A stretch of DNA of 64,000 bases from RPQJ01 sp963744735 (lineage in GTDB: Bacteria; Pseudomonadota; Gammaproteobacteria; Steroidobacterales; Steroidobacteraceae), in contig CAVUVH010000012.1 of NCBI GenBank assembly GCA_963744735.1, forward strand, positions 1-64,000, written 5' to 3'. This document shows, piece by piece, positions 36,873 through 45,587 of this stretch. How positions within the stretch are numbered: the first letter of the stretch is position 1; every line of letters starts with the position of its first letter. The notes under the pieces are model-generated. The model saw only the letters and a list, made by a program, of their open reading frames with translations, ran no database searches and was not told the DNA's origin. A program made the translations under genes and the position numbers.

Positions 36873-38807
36873 TCAGGGCGGGTCCTGGGTGCCCGCGGGA
36901 TTCGTGGCCGGAATTTCGCGAATCATCTGCACGCTCGCACCGGCGGGCTGCGGCCGTCCGCCCTCGACGCGCGCGAACTGCAGTCCGCGTTCGATGCGGC
37001 CGTCGGCGCGATTCAGCTCGAGCAGGCCGGTCAGGCCATCGACACCCGCGGCGACGCCGCCGCCACCGAGCTGCTGCGCGAGGCGAAACGCGTCGTAGCC
37101 GAAGGCATACAGCCGCAAGCGGCCACGGCTGCGGCTCGCCCAGTCCGCATGCACCGCGTCCCATAGCTCAGGGGCGCCTTGCCCGCCGTACAGCAGCCAG
37201 GGCATCTCCGGAAACACCAGGCCGTCCATGTCGGACGCTGCGCGCACGCTGGGATCCCAGGCGTCGGACGTCGAGTACAGCGGCAGGTCGTAGGTCATCT
37301 GGAAACGCAGCTGCGGACGGATCGCGCGCGCGGCCGACGGGGTGGCGGCCACGAATACGAACTGTGGCCCCGTGGCCTGCTCCGCCGCGGCGTTGCGCGC
37401 GGGCAGGGGCTGGCCCGGGTTGGCGCTGCGATCCCCGGCGCCGCCGTAGCGGCCAAGCACCGCGCGCAGCGGGCCCGAGAAATCCCGTGCTCCAGTGTCA
37501 TAGAACTGCGTGGCCATGAGCGTGGCCGTGCCGGTCGCCTGCAGTTCGCCGGCAAAGGCATCGTGCAGCCGGTGACCCCACGCGCTCTCCGGGAACAGGG
37601 CGACACCACGTACCAGGCCATCGTCGGCGATGCGCCGTGCGACCGCGCGGGCTTCCTGCTCCGGATCGAGCGCGAACTGGTACAGGAATGCAGGCGCCGC
37701 GGCGCCCGGCGGGAGACCGGCGTTCAATGCCAGTGTCGGCACCGGAAGTCCTGCCGGTTGCGCCGCCACCAGCGCAAGGATTTCCTCCTTGGTCAGCGGT
37801 CCCACGACGATACCGGCGCCCGCCGCGAGCGCGCGCTGGTAGGCCGCCGCGACCCCCTGCGCCGCGGTGTCGTACAGCACCACCCTGGGCCGCGCTGCGG
37901 CGGCCGACGAGGCAAACCATGCGGCCGTGAAGCCGTCACGCACGGCCTGGCCCGCCGCCTGCTGCCGGCCCGTCAGTGGCAGCAGCAGCGCCATGTCCCT
38001 GGATGCGGCACCGGGCGCTGGCAGGCTGCCGGCGTTGTGCAGGGTGCTGCCGCCGGGCAGGAAAGCCAGGCCGGGATGACCAGGGTGGCGCGCGGCCCAG
38101 TCCGCGATCGCCGGCGACGCCGCGCTGGTTTCGGCGGCGGCGACCAGTGCAGGCAGTTCCAGCCAGCCACGTTCCTGTTCCGACACGCCCGCCAGCGAGT
38201 CCACGGCGCGCGGCGGGTGCAGGCGCAGCTGCTCGAACAGGCGGCGATCGTTCGCGGCCCGGTCCTCGGGCGATGCCAGCAGTCCCGCCCGCTCCTCGAA
38301 GGTCCGCACGCCTGCCAGCGCCTCACCGGCGGCGATCTCCGCCTGTCCCCGCAGGTCGAGCAGCGCAGCAGCCGCGTCCGGCGCAATCGGTGAGGGCAGG
38401 GGCCGCAGCATGGCGGCCGCGCGCGCCGCATCGCCCCGGGCCAGCGCCGTGCCAGCCTCCACTTCGAGCAGCAAGCCGCGCTCTTCCGCGGAGCGCGCGC
38501 GCGGCCGTGCCTTGGCCAGCAGTCGCTCGGCGTCCGTGAGCGCACCGCCACGCAGGTATTCGCGCGCGGCCAGCAGCGCCGTCTGTGCATCCCAGTTCAT
38601 GAATCCGCGGCGCGCAAGCTGCTCGTACTGTGCGGCCGCCTCGAGGTGACGGCCGGCGTTGGCGGTCGCCTCGGCCCGGGCGAGCGTCCGATCGTCCCGG
38701 TCCTGCGCGCCCGCCGCCGGCGCTGCGACGGCGAGCCACGCGCAGGCGAGCGCCAGCAGCCAGCGGCGCGAGTGAACTTGCCCACGGCGAAGCGAAACGT
38801 GCAGCAT
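36873..38807 (-). CDS. lpoA: Penicillin-binding protein activator LpoA family
   Basis: 644 aa. The N-terminus WLLALACAWLAVAAPAAGA is a secretory signal; no lipobox cysteine is visible at the cleavage site, unlike classical LpoA lipoproteins. TPR-like helices cover about 35-240 (EATANAGRHLEAAAQYEQLA). A type-I periplasmic-binding fold follows: MALLLPLTGRQQAAGQAVRDGF, VVGPLTKEEI, LFPESAWGHRL, DLPLYSTSDAWD. LpoA activates PBP1A. It is divergent from rsmI, with 25 bases between starts. Confidence 0.92.
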   Translation of the reverse strand: MLHVSLRRGQVHSRRWLLALACAWLAVAAPAAGAQDRDDRTLARAEATANAGRHLEAAAQYEQLARRGFMNWDAQTALLAAREYLRGGALTDAERLLAKARPRARSAEERGLLLEVEAGTALARGDAARAAAMLRPLPSPIAPDAAAALLDLRGQAEIAAGEALAGVRTFEERAGLLASPEDRAANDRRLFEQLRLHPPRAVDSLAGVSEQERGWLELPALVAAAETSAASPAIADWAARHPGHPGLAFLPGGSTLHNAGSLPAPGAASRDMALLLPLTGRQQAAGQAVRDGFTAAWFASSAAAARPRVVLYDTAAQGVAAAYQRALAAGAGIVVGPLTKEEILALVAAQPAGLPVPTLALNAGLPPGAAAPAFLYQFALDPEQEARAVARRIADDGLVRGVALFPESAWGHRLHDAFAGELQATGTATLMATQFYDTGARDFSGPLRAVLGRYGGAGDRSANPGQPLPARNAAAEQATGPQFVFVAATPSAARAIRPQLRFQMTYDLPLYSTSDAWDPSVRAASDMDGLVFPEMPWLLYGGQGAPELWDAVHADWASRSRGRLRLYAFGYDAFRLAQQLGGGGVAAGVDGLTGLLELNRADGRIERGLQFARVEGGRPQPAGASVQMIREIPATNPAGTQDPP

Positions 38808-38832
38808 GCGAAATTCCTGGGCGGAGGCGTGC

Positions 38833-39735
38833 GTGAACGACAACAGGGCGGATTCTACGGGGCGGCCGGGGGCCGGCACACTGTTCGTCGTCGCGACCCC
38901 GATCGGCAACCTGCAGGACCTGAGCCCGCGCGCGGCGGCGTGGTTGCGCGACGCCGACCTGCTGCTGGCCGAGGACACCCGCCACACGCGCACGCTGCTC
39001 GAGGCCTGCGGCATCGCGCGCACCGCCGGCACGCTGGAGTCGCTGCACGAGCACAACGAGCGCGAGCGCGTGCCCGTGCTGGTCGAGCGGCTGCGGGGCG
39101 GCGCCAGCATCGCCCTGGTGACCGACGCCGGCACGCCGCTGCTGAGCGATCCGGGATCGCTGCTGGTCGCGGCCGCGGCGCGTGCCGGCATTGCAGTCGT
39201 CGCGGTGCCGGGCCCCTGCGCGGCGATCGCTGCACTGTCGATCGCGGGCCTGCCGACCGAACGCTTCGCGTTCGAGGGCTTCCTGCCGGCCAAGGCGGTG
39301 GCGCGGCGTGAAGCCCTGCAGCGCCTGGCGCAGGAGTCGCGCACGCTGGTGTTCTACGAGGCGCCGCACCGGCTGGCGGCGACGCTCGCCGATCTCGCGG
39401 CCGTGCTGGGCGCCGCGCGGCCTGCCAGCATCGCGCGCGAACTGACCAAGCGATTCGAGCAGGTGTACCGCGGCACGCTGGGCGAACTCGCGGCGCGCAG
39501 CCTCGACGATGCCAACATGTCGCGCGGCGAACTGGTGCTGGTCGTGGGCGGCGCGCCGGCCGAGTCGGACGCCGCGGCGGAATCGCGCGCGGCCCTGCAC
39601 ACGCTGGAGCTGCTGCTGCAGGAATTGCCGGTGTCGCAGGCGGCGCGCCTCGCCGCGCAGCTCACCGGCCGCAGCCGCAAGGAACTGTACGAGCACGCGC
39701 TGCAGCTGCAGCAGGGGCCTGCAGATAGGGGCTAG
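38833..39735 (+). CDS. rsmI: 16S rRNA (cytidine(1402)-2'-O)-methyltransferase
   Basis: SAM-dependent tetrapyrrole-methylase fold; 300 aa from GTG 38833, which has GGAGG five bases upstream; ATG 38806 would overlap the lpoA start codon. Motifs: LFVVATPIGNLQDLSPRA, LAEDTRHTRTLLE, VTDAGTPLLSDPG, FYEAPHRLAATLADL. Modifies the ribosomal P site. Its stop TAG (39733-39735) is supplied by heptad-repeat copy D, and the last residues PADRG are part repeat. Confidence 0.96.
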   Translation: MNDNRADSTGRPGAGTLFVVATPIGNLQDLSPRAAAWLRDADLLLAEDTRHTRTLLEACGIARTAGTLESLHEHNERERVPVLVERLRGGASIALVTDAGTPLLSDPGSLLVAAAARAGIAVVAVPGPCAAIAALSIAGLPTERFAFEGFLPAKAVARREALQRLAQESRTLVFYEAPHRLAATLADLAAVLGAARPASIARELTKRFEQVYRGTLGELAARSLDDANMSRGELVLVVGGAPAESDAAAESRAALHTLELLLQELPVSQAARLAAQLTGRSRKELYEHALQLQQGPADRG

Positions 39736-39822
39736 GGGCTAGGGGTAGGGGTTAGTCGGAGGAGCCACTACAGCGTTCCGTTCAACTGCACCTCCGACTA
39801 ACCCCTAGCCCCTAGCCCCTAT
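39728..39822. repeat. Heptad-arm palindrome, copy D (rsmI-rnpB)
   Basis: Left arm 39728-39762: four GGGG runs spaced by CTA, CTA and TA, then TTAGTCGGAGG. Right arm 39791-39822: CCTCCGACTAA followed by three CCCCTA units. The 28-base loop begins AG and ends CTGCA. The first TAG is the rsmI stop. The rnpB -10 follows the right arm by four bases. Confidence 0.93.
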
Positions 39823-39826
39823 CCTC

Positions 39827-39832
39827 TATACT
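39827..39832 (+). promoter_or_regulatory. rnpB -10 box
   Basis: TATACT ends six bases before the predicted RNase P RNA 5' end (39839), exactly where a -10 should be. The -35 position falls in the right arm of repeat D and has no consensus. Confidence 0.6.
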
Positions 39833-39838
39833 TCCCGT

Positions 39839-40219
39839 GGGAGTCGGCCAGGCAACCGCTGCGTTTAACGACGTGGAGGAAAGTCCGGGCTCCACAGGGC
39901 AAGGTGCCAGGTAACGCCTGGGGGGCGCGAGCCCACGGAAAGTGCAACAGAAAGCAAACCGCCCAAGCATTGCAGCAATGCAGTGACGGCAAGGGTGAAA
40001 CGGTGCGGTAAGAGCGCACCGCGCCGGTGGCAACATTCGGCGGCACGGCAAACCCCACCTGGAGCAAGACCAAATAGGGAAGCACGCGGGCCTTCGGGCC
40101 CGTTCCTGCGGCTCGCAGGGGCTTCCGGGTAGGTCGCTTGAGGCGCACGGTGACGTGCGTCCCAGATGGATGGTTGTCCACGACAGAACCCGGCTTATCG
40201 GCCGACTCCCACCTTTTTC
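39839..40219 (+). ncRNA. rnpB: RNase P RNA, bacterial class A
   Basis: Catalytic RNA that matures tRNA 5' ends. GGGAGTCGGCC at 39839-39849 pairs with GGCCGACTCCC at 40200-40210 as P1. Conserved core features: GAGGAAAGTCCGGGCTCC (P4/CR-I region), ACAGAAAGCAAACCG, the AAGGGTGAAACGGTG segment, GGTAAGAGCGCACC, and near the 3' end ACAGAACCCGGCTTA. A T5 run at 40214-40218 follows P1, so P1 plus the T-run may also serve as terminator. About 372 bases, family-typical. Confidence 0.98.
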
Positions 40220-40546
40220 ACCCGGTATCGGCCCACTCGGGGCCGCCTGACCCACTTCATCCCACCGGTGTGCGCATCCGCGTCCGCCGTTCCGTGGCCT
40301 CGTTGGGCACGAATCTCCCACAAAATCCGATTCGCCGCCGCGGTCCGGTCCGGCGCAACCGGCGCACTCTGGCGGCCGCGCAACGCCGCCGGGGCCTTTT
40401 TCCCCAGCGCTCTAGCTCGTGACGGCTGAATCAACAATATTGGCTAAGTGCATGATTGTTGTAGAAAAGCCAAACCCATGGTCGCCCACCTGGACCGGCT
40501 CCGGGCTAAGTCACTGTCCCAGCTAGGAAATTTTTGTTGCGAACCG
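40220..40546. other. Intergenic region between rnpB and the mraZ promoter
   Basis: No credible gene or protein homology. It contains a GGCGGC/GCCGCC hairpin ending in T5 (40371-40401) and an AT-rich island (about 40428-40475) holding CAACAAT (40432-40438) and its inverse ATTGTTG (40455-40461). I could not assign the island; it may be an upstream operator or curved DNA for the dcw promoter. Confidence 0.5.
40371..40401 (+). terminator. Possible intrinsic terminator downstream of rnpB
   Basis: GGCGGC (40371-40376) pairs with GCCGCC (40385-40390) over an 8-base loop, then GGGGCC and TTTTT. The extra six bases between stem and T-run make it imperfect. Confidence 0.35.
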
Positions 40547-40576
40547 TTGACGCTGGCCGCACCCGGACCCTATAGT
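40547..40576 (+). promoter_or_regulatory. dcw (mraZ) promoter
   Basis: TTGACG (40547-40552) and TATAGT (40571-40576) with an 18-base spacer, the best sigma-70 promoter in the window. It would start transcription at about 40583, just before the MraZ operator. Confidence 0.7.
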
Positions 40577-40585
40577 GGCGGCGAG

Positions 40586-40610
40586 TGGGAAAAAGTGGGA
40601 TGAAATGGGC
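40586..40610 (+). promoter_or_regulatory. MraZ operator, three TGGG boxes
   Basis: TGGG occurs at 40586, 40596 and 40606, exactly 10 bases apart, in the leader before mraZ. Known MraZ operators are three or four TGGGN direct repeats on one face of the helix, so this is very probably the autoregulatory site. Confidence 0.88.
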
Positions 40611-40633
40611 TGCCGGCCCAAACGACGCCTGAA

Positions 40634-41089
40634 ATGTTTCGCGGAGCCAACAAAGTCACCCTCGATGCCAAAGGCCGCGTGGCCATGCCCGCGCGGTACC
40701 GGGACACGCTCGTCGAGCGCAGCGAGGGGCGGCTGGTGGCCACGGTGGACCGTGCCGACAAGTGCCTGCTGATCTACCCCCTGCCGGACTGGGAGGAGAT
40801 CGAACGCAAGCTGATGCGACTGCCGACCCTGAACCCTCAGGCACGGCGACTGCAGCGGTTGATGGTGGGGCACGCCACGGACCTCGAACTGGACTCGCAC
40901 GGTCGCGTGCTGGTGCCGCCGAAACTGCGCGAGTACGCAAACCTTTCGCGCCAGGCGATGTTGATCGGGCAGGGCAGCCGTTTCGAGCTGTGGGACGAGC
41001 AGCACTGGAACGAGCGACGCGACGCGTGGCTGCAGGCGGGTGACGAGCCGGGCGACTTGCCGGCCGAACTCGAACAGCTGTCGCTGTAG
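40634..41089 (+). CDS. mraZ: Transcriptional regulator MraZ
   Basis: 151 aa. Two AbrB-like repeats: VTLDAKGRVAMPARYRD (about residues 8-24) and LELDSHGRVLVPPKLREY (about 84-101), each with the DxxGR core. Forms a ring-shaped oligomer that binds TGGG boxes and represses the division and cell-wall operon. First gene of the dcw cluster; the operator lies in its leader. Confidence 0.97.
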   Translation: MFRGANKVTLDAKGRVAMPARYRDTLVERSEGRLVATVDRADKCLLIYPLPDWEEIERKLMRLPTLNPQARRLQRLMVGHATDLELDSHGRVLVPPKLREYANLSRQAMLIGQGSRFELWDEQHWNERRDAWLQAGDEPGDLPAELEQLSL

Positions 41090-41100
41090 GCGCGGGCGCG

Positions 41101-42030
41101 TTGACAGCGCACACGCCGGTACTTCTCGACGAGGTGCTGGCCGGGCTCGCCGTGCAGGCCGACGGTCGCTATTGCGATGCGACGTTCGGCCGCGGCGGGC
41201 ACACCACGGCGATCCTGGCCCGGCTCGGTCCGCAGGGGCGCGTCTGCGCCATCGATCGTGATCCCGACGCCATCGCGGCGGGGCGCGAGCGCTTTGCGGA
41301 CGAGCCGCGTCTCACGCTGGTTCGGGGGTCGTTCGGCCGGCTTGCAGAGCGGGTCCGGGCGGCTGGTTGGGAAGGGGAGTTGCAAGGCGTGCTGCTGGAC
41401 CTCGGGGTCTCGTCGCCACAGCTCGACGAAGCCAGGCGGGGCTTCAGTTTCATGCAGGACGGTCCGCTCGATATGCGCATGGACAACGAGTCCGGAATGA
41501 GCGCCGCGCAATGGCTTGCGCGCGCGACCGAGCGGGAGATTGCAGACGTGCTGTTCAGGCTCGGTGAGGAAAAATTCTCGCGTCGCATCGCGCGCGCCAT
41601 CGTGGCGAGCCGCGCGCTGGCGCCGATCGTGACGACGCGGCAGCTGGCCGACACCGTCGCCGCCGCCGTGCCGACCCGCGAGCCGGGCAAGCACCCGGCG
41701 ACCCGCACGTTCCAGGCGATCCGCATCCACGTCAACCGCGAGCTCGAGGAAGTCGAGTCCGCGCTGCCGCAGGCGGTGAACCTGCTGGCCCCGGGCGGTC
41801 GGCTCTGCGTCATCAGCTTCCATTCGCTCGAGGACCGGCTGGTCAAGCGCTTCATGCGGCGCGAGGCCCAGGGCGATCCCGTGTATGCGGGCCTGCCGGA
41901 CATTCCGCCGCAGGCGCGGCCGCGGTTGCGGCTGGTCGGTGGCGCCGTGATGCCGGACGCCGTGGAAGTGGCCGCCAATCCGCGCGCGCGCAGCGCGGTG
42001 CTGCGCGTCGCCGAAAGGATCGCGGCATGA
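41101..42030 (+). CDS. rsmH: 16S rRNA (cytosine(1402)-N4)-methyltransferase
   Basis: 309 aa. TTG 41101 gives the conserved MTAHTPVLLDEVLAGL; no ATG or GTG fits. SAM site YCDATFGRGGHT, then CAIDRDPDAI, LLDLGVSSPQLDEA, RGFSFMQDGPLDMRM, and FHSLEDRLVKRFM. Acts on the same nucleotide as RsmI, encoded about 1.4 kb upstream. The stop overlaps the ftsL start (ATGA). Confidence 0.97.
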   Translation: MTAHTPVLLDEVLAGLAVQADGRYCDATFGRGGHTTAILARLGPQGRVCAIDRDPDAIAAGRERFADEPRLTLVRGSFGRLAERVRAAGWEGELQGVLLDLGVSSPQLDEARRGFSFMQDGPLDMRMDNESGMSAAQWLARATEREIADVLFRLGEEKFSRRIARAIVASRALAPIVTTRQLADTVAAAVPTREPGKHPATRTFQAIRIHVNRELEEVESALPQAVNLLAPGGRLCVISFHSLEDRLVKRFMRREAQGDPVYAGLPDIPPQARPRLRLVGGAVMPDAVEVAANPRARSAVLRVAERIAA

Positions 42031-42302
42031 GCCAGGCACGCTGGCGGCTGCTGGTGGCGGTGTTGTGGGTGGCCGTGCTCGCGTCCGCGCTCGGTGTCGT
42101 CCACGGCAAGCAGGAAGCGCGCAACCGCTTCAGCGACCTGCAGAAACTGACCGCGCAGCGCGACGACCTCGACATCGAGTGGGGCCAGCTGCAGCTCGAG
42201 CAGAGCACCTGGGCCACGCACGGGCGCGTCGAGCGCGTGGCGCACGACGACCTCGGCATGGTCACGCCGAAAGCCTCGGAACTGCGCATCGTGCAGCCAT
42301 GA
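42027..42302 (+). CDS. ftsL: Cell division protein FtsL
   Basis: 91 aa bitopic protein: short cytosolic end, one helix (LLVAVLWVAVLASALGVV), then a periplasmic coiled coil with the QKLTAQRDDLDIEWGQLQLE heptads. Forms the FtsQLB complex that activates FtsWI. Sequence is poorly conserved; call rests on size, topology and position between rsmH and ftsI. Overlaps both neighbours by four bases. Confidence 0.93.
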   Translation: MSQARWRLLVAVLWVAVLASALGVVHGKQEARNRFSDLQKLTAQRDDLDIEWGQLQLEQSTWATHGRVERVAHDDLGMVTPKASELRIVQP

Positions 42303-44047
42303 AGCACGGTTCGACCTTCAGCGACCGTCACCGCCGCGATGCCGAACCCTCGGTGGTGGGCGGCTGGCGCCTCTGGCTGGTGGGCGGATTGCTGGCGCTC
42401 GGCGGTGTCGCGCTGCTGGCCCGCTCCATCTACCTGCAGGTGATCGACCAGGACTTCCTGGCGCGCCAGGGCGACGCGCGCATCCTGCGCGAGGTGAAGC
42501 TGTCCGCCAACCGCGGCATGGTGCTCGACCGCAACGGCGAGCCGCTCGCGGTCAGCACGCCGGTCGACACGGTCTGGGCCGACCCGCGCAAGCTGGCGCA
42601 GCAGCCGCAGGATTTCGCCAGGCTCGCCAAGGCGCTCGACCGCGACAAGCAGTGGCTCGCGCGGCGCGTGACCAGCAACCTCGACCGCGAATTCGTCTAC
42701 CTGGTGCGCCACATGCGCCCGGCCGACGCCGCCAAGGTCAAGGCGCTCGGAATTCCGGGCGTCGACACCCTGCGTGAATACCGCCGCTACTACCCGCATG
42801 GCGAAGTGACCGGACACCTGCTCGGCTTCACCAACGTCGACGACGTGGGCCAGGAAGGCCTCGAGCTCTCGTTCGACCAGTGGCTGGGCGGCCAGCCCGG
42901 AGCCAAGCGCGTCATGCGCGACCGCGAAGGCCGCACGATCGAGGACATCGAGCGGATCAAGGCGCCGCGTCCCGGGCAGGACCTGCGCACCAGCATCGAC
43001 CTGCGCGTGCAGTACCTCGCCTACCGCGCGCTGAAGCAGGCCGTGGTCGAGAACAACGCCCACGGCGGGTCCGTCGTCGTGCTCGACATCGAGACCGGCG
43101 AAGTGCTGGCGATGGTCAACCAGCCTGCGTTCAACCCGAACGACCGCGAGCAGTACATGGCCTCGCGCTATCGCAACCGCGCGACCAACGACTTCTTCGA
43201 GCCGGGCTCCAGCATCAAGCCGTTCGTGGTCGCCGCCGGCATGAAGACCGGCCGGTTCCATTCGGACACCCTGGTCGAGACCGGCCCGGGCACCCTGCGG
43301 GTCGGCATCAAGACGGTCAAGGACAAGCACAACCTCGGCACCATCGACGTGCGCACCGTGCTCGAGAAGTCGAGCAACGTCGGCGTCGTCAAGATCGCGC
43401 TGACGCTGAAGCCGCAGGAAATGTGGACGACGCTGCACGACCTCGGCTTCGGCGCGGTGACCGGCTCGGGCTTCCCCGGCGAATCGGCCGGCATCCTCAC
43501 CGGTTACGAGCACTGGCGCTCGATCGGGCAGGCCACGATGTCCTACGGCTACGGCCTGTCGGTCACGCCGCTGCAGCTCGCCCAGGCCTATGCCGTGCTC
43601 GGCGCGGGCGGCGTGCGGCGCCCGGTCAGCCTGCGGCGCGTCGACGTGGCGCCGGAAGGCGAGCCGGTGATGGACGCGGCCGTCGCGCGCGAACTCGTGC
43701 AGATGCTCGAGAGCGTCGTGAGCGAGGCAGGCACCGCGCGGCGCGCGGCGGTCATGGGCTATCGCGTGTCGGGCAAGACCGGCACCGCGTGGAAGGCCGC
43801 CGACGGCGGCTACAACTCGACCAAGTACATGGCGGTGTTCGGCGGCGTCGTGCCGGCGAGCAACCCGCGGCTCGCGGCGATCGTCGTGGTCGACGAGCCC
43901 AGCGCCGGCCGCTTCTACGGCGGCGAAGTCGCGGCGCCGGTTTTCGCGGAAGTCATGTCGGGCGCGCTGCGCCTGCTGGCGATTCCGCCCGACGACCTGC
44001 AGCGCGTGCCCGCGACGACGCTGGTGCAGGCGCAGGACCCGTGGTGA
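42299..44047 (+). CDS. ftsI: Septal peptidoglycan transpeptidase (PBP3)
   Basis: 582 aa class B PBP. N-terminal anchor LWLVGGLLALGGVALLA, pedestal domain with SANRGMVLDRNGEPLAVST, then the transpeptidase domain: SxxK in FEPGSSIKPF (about residue 304), SSN in LEKSSNVGVV, KTG in VSGKTGTAWK. Cross-links septal glycan with FtsW. ATG 42299 overlaps the ftsL stop. Full length, all catalytic residues present. Confidence 0.97.
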   Translation: MKHGSTFSDRHRRDAEPSVVGGWRLWLVGGLLALGGVALLARSIYLQVIDQDFLARQGDARILREVKLSANRGMVLDRNGEPLAVSTPVDTVWADPRKLAQQPQDFARLAKALDRDKQWLARRVTSNLDREFVYLVRHMRPADAAKVKALGIPGVDTLREYRRYYPHGEVTGHLLGFTNVDDVGQEGLELSFDQWLGGQPGAKRVMRDREGRTIEDIERIKAPRPGQDLRTSIDLRVQYLAYRALKQAVVENNAHGGSVVVLDIETGEVLAMVNQPAFNPNDREQYMASRYRNRATNDFFEPGSSIKPFVVAAGMKTGRFHSDTLVETGPGTLRVGIKTVKDKHNLGTIDVRTVLEKSSNVGVVKIALTLKPQEMWTTLHDLGFGAVTGSGFPGESAGILTGYEHWRSIGQATMSYGYGLSVTPLQLAQAYAVLGAGGVRRPVSLRRVDVAPEGEPVMDAAVARELVQMLESVVSEAGTARRAAVMGYRVSGKTGTAWKAADGGYNSTKYMAVFGGVVPASNPRLAAIVVVDEPSAGRFYGGEVAAPVFAEVMSGALRLLAIPPDDLQRVPATTLVQAQDPW

Positions 44048-44054
44048 GCCGCGC

Positions 44055-45587
44055 ATGAACGCACTCGGCACTTCCCGCGCCAGCTCGGGCTACCACATGA
44101 CCCTCGGGCGCCTGCTCGAAGGATTCGACGTCGCCGCGCCCCACGGCCTGCAGGTCACCGACCTGGTGCAGGACAGTCGCGCGGCCACCGCCGGCAGCGT
44201 CTTCCTCGCCTGCCAGGGCCGCAGCACGCACGGCCTGTCGCACGCGGCCAGCGCGGTCGAGCGCGGCGCCATTGCGGTGCTGTGGGAGCCGGGCGCCGGC
44301 ATCGAGCTGCCCGCGCTGCCCGAGCGCGTGGCGGCGATCGCCATGCCGCACCTCGGCCGGCACGTCGGCGCGCTGGCGGACCGCTTCTTCCGCAGCCCGT
44401 CGGCGGACCTGCGGGTCGCCGGCATCACCGGCACCAATGGCAAGACGACCACCGCCTACCTGCTCGCGCAGGCCTCGGATTTCCTGGGCCGCCGCGGCTG
44501 GTACGTCGGCACGCTCGGGCACGGCCACCCCGGCAACGTGCGCGAGGCGGGACTGACGACGCCCGACGCGGTCACCGTGCAGCGGCGTCTCGCCGAGGCC
44601 CGCGACGCCGGCGCCGCGACGCTCGGCCTCGAGGTGTCGTCGCACGCGCTCGACCAGGACCGCGTCGCCGGCGTGAGCTTCGACACCGCGGTGTTCACCA
44701 ACCTGACCCGCGACCACCTCGATTACCACGGCAGCTTCGAGGCCTACGGCGCGGCCAAGGCGCGCCTGTTCCAGGACCCCGACCTGCGCTGCGCGGTCAT
44801 CAACGTGCGCGACCCGTTTGGCCGCGAACTGGTCGAGCGGCTCGGGCGGCCGGTCGAGAAGATCGTGTTCACGACGGCGAACGACATCTGGGCCGAGCGC
44901 GGCACCGGCTGGATCCGCGTGTCCGAGCTGCGCGCGAGCGCGCAGGGCCTGACGCTCAGCCTCGCGACGAGCTGGGGCGACGGCATCCTGCGCTCACGGC
45001 TGGTCGGCGAGTTCAACGCCGAGAACCTGCTGGCCGTGCTCGGCGTGCTGCTCGGCTGGGACGTGCCGCTGCAGAAGGCGCTGGCCGCGCTGGCGCTGTG
45101 CGTCGCGCCGCCGGGGCGCATGGAGTCGTTCGGCGGCGGCGCGCAGCCGCTGGTGCTGGTCGACTACGCGCACTCGCCGGACGCGCTCGGCAAGGTGCTC
45201 GACGCGGCACGGGCGCATGCGCGTGGCCGGCTGTTCTGCGTGTTCGGCTGCGGTGGCGACCGCGATCCGGGCAAGCGTCCGCTGATGGGCGAGATCGCCG
45301 AGGCGGCGGCCGACGTCGTGATCGTGACCGACGACAACCCGCGCACCGAGGATTCCGGCGCGATCATCGCGCAGATCCTGGCCGGCATGCGCGCGCCCGA
45401 TGCGGCCCAGGTCGTGCCCGATCGCGCGGCGGCGATCCGGCACGCGCTGGCCGAGGCCGAGGCTGGCGACGTGGTGGTCGTCGCCGGCAAGGGCCACGAG
45501 GACTACCAGGTCACGGGCACCGAGACGCGCCCGTTCAGCGACCGCGACACGGTGCAGGCAGCGCTGCGCGAGGTCGCGCCATGCTGA
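44055..45587 (+). CDS. murE: UDP-MurNAc-L-Ala-D-Glu:meso-DAP ligase
   Basis: 510 aa. ATP loop ITGTNGKTTTAYLL (about 122-135), SSHALDQDRVAG, TNLTRDHLDYHG with the carbamylated-lysine context, DYAHSPDAL, and DDNPRTEDSG, the DNPR motif that selects meso-diaminopimelate rather than lysine. The conserved part begins at Met15 (44097), so the N-terminus may be 14 residues shorter. Starts eight bases after ftsI. Confidence 0.96.
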   Translation: MNALGTSRASSGYHMTLGRLLEGFDVAAPHGLQVTDLVQDSRAATAGSVFLACQGRSTHGLSHAASAVERGAIAVLWEPGAGIELPALPERVAAIAMPHLGRHVGALADRFFRSPSADLRVAGITGTNGKTTTAYLLAQASDFLGRRGWYVGTLGHGHPGNVREAGLTTPDAVTVQRRLAEARDAGAATLGLEVSSHALDQDRVAGVSFDTAVFTNLTRDHLDYHGSFEAYGAAKARLFQDPDLRCAVINVRDPFGRELVERLGRPVEKIVFTTANDIWAERGTGWIRVSELRASAQGLTLSLATSWGDGILRSRLVGEFNAENLLAVLGVLLGWDVPLQKALAALALCVAPPGRMESFGGGAQPLVLVDYAHSPDALGKVLDAARAHARGRLFCVFGCGGDRDPGKRPLMGEIAEAAADVVIVTDDNPRTEDSGAIIAQILAGMRAPDAAQVVPDRAAAIRHALAEAEAGDVVVVAGKGHEDYQVTGTETRPFSDRDTVQAALREVAPC

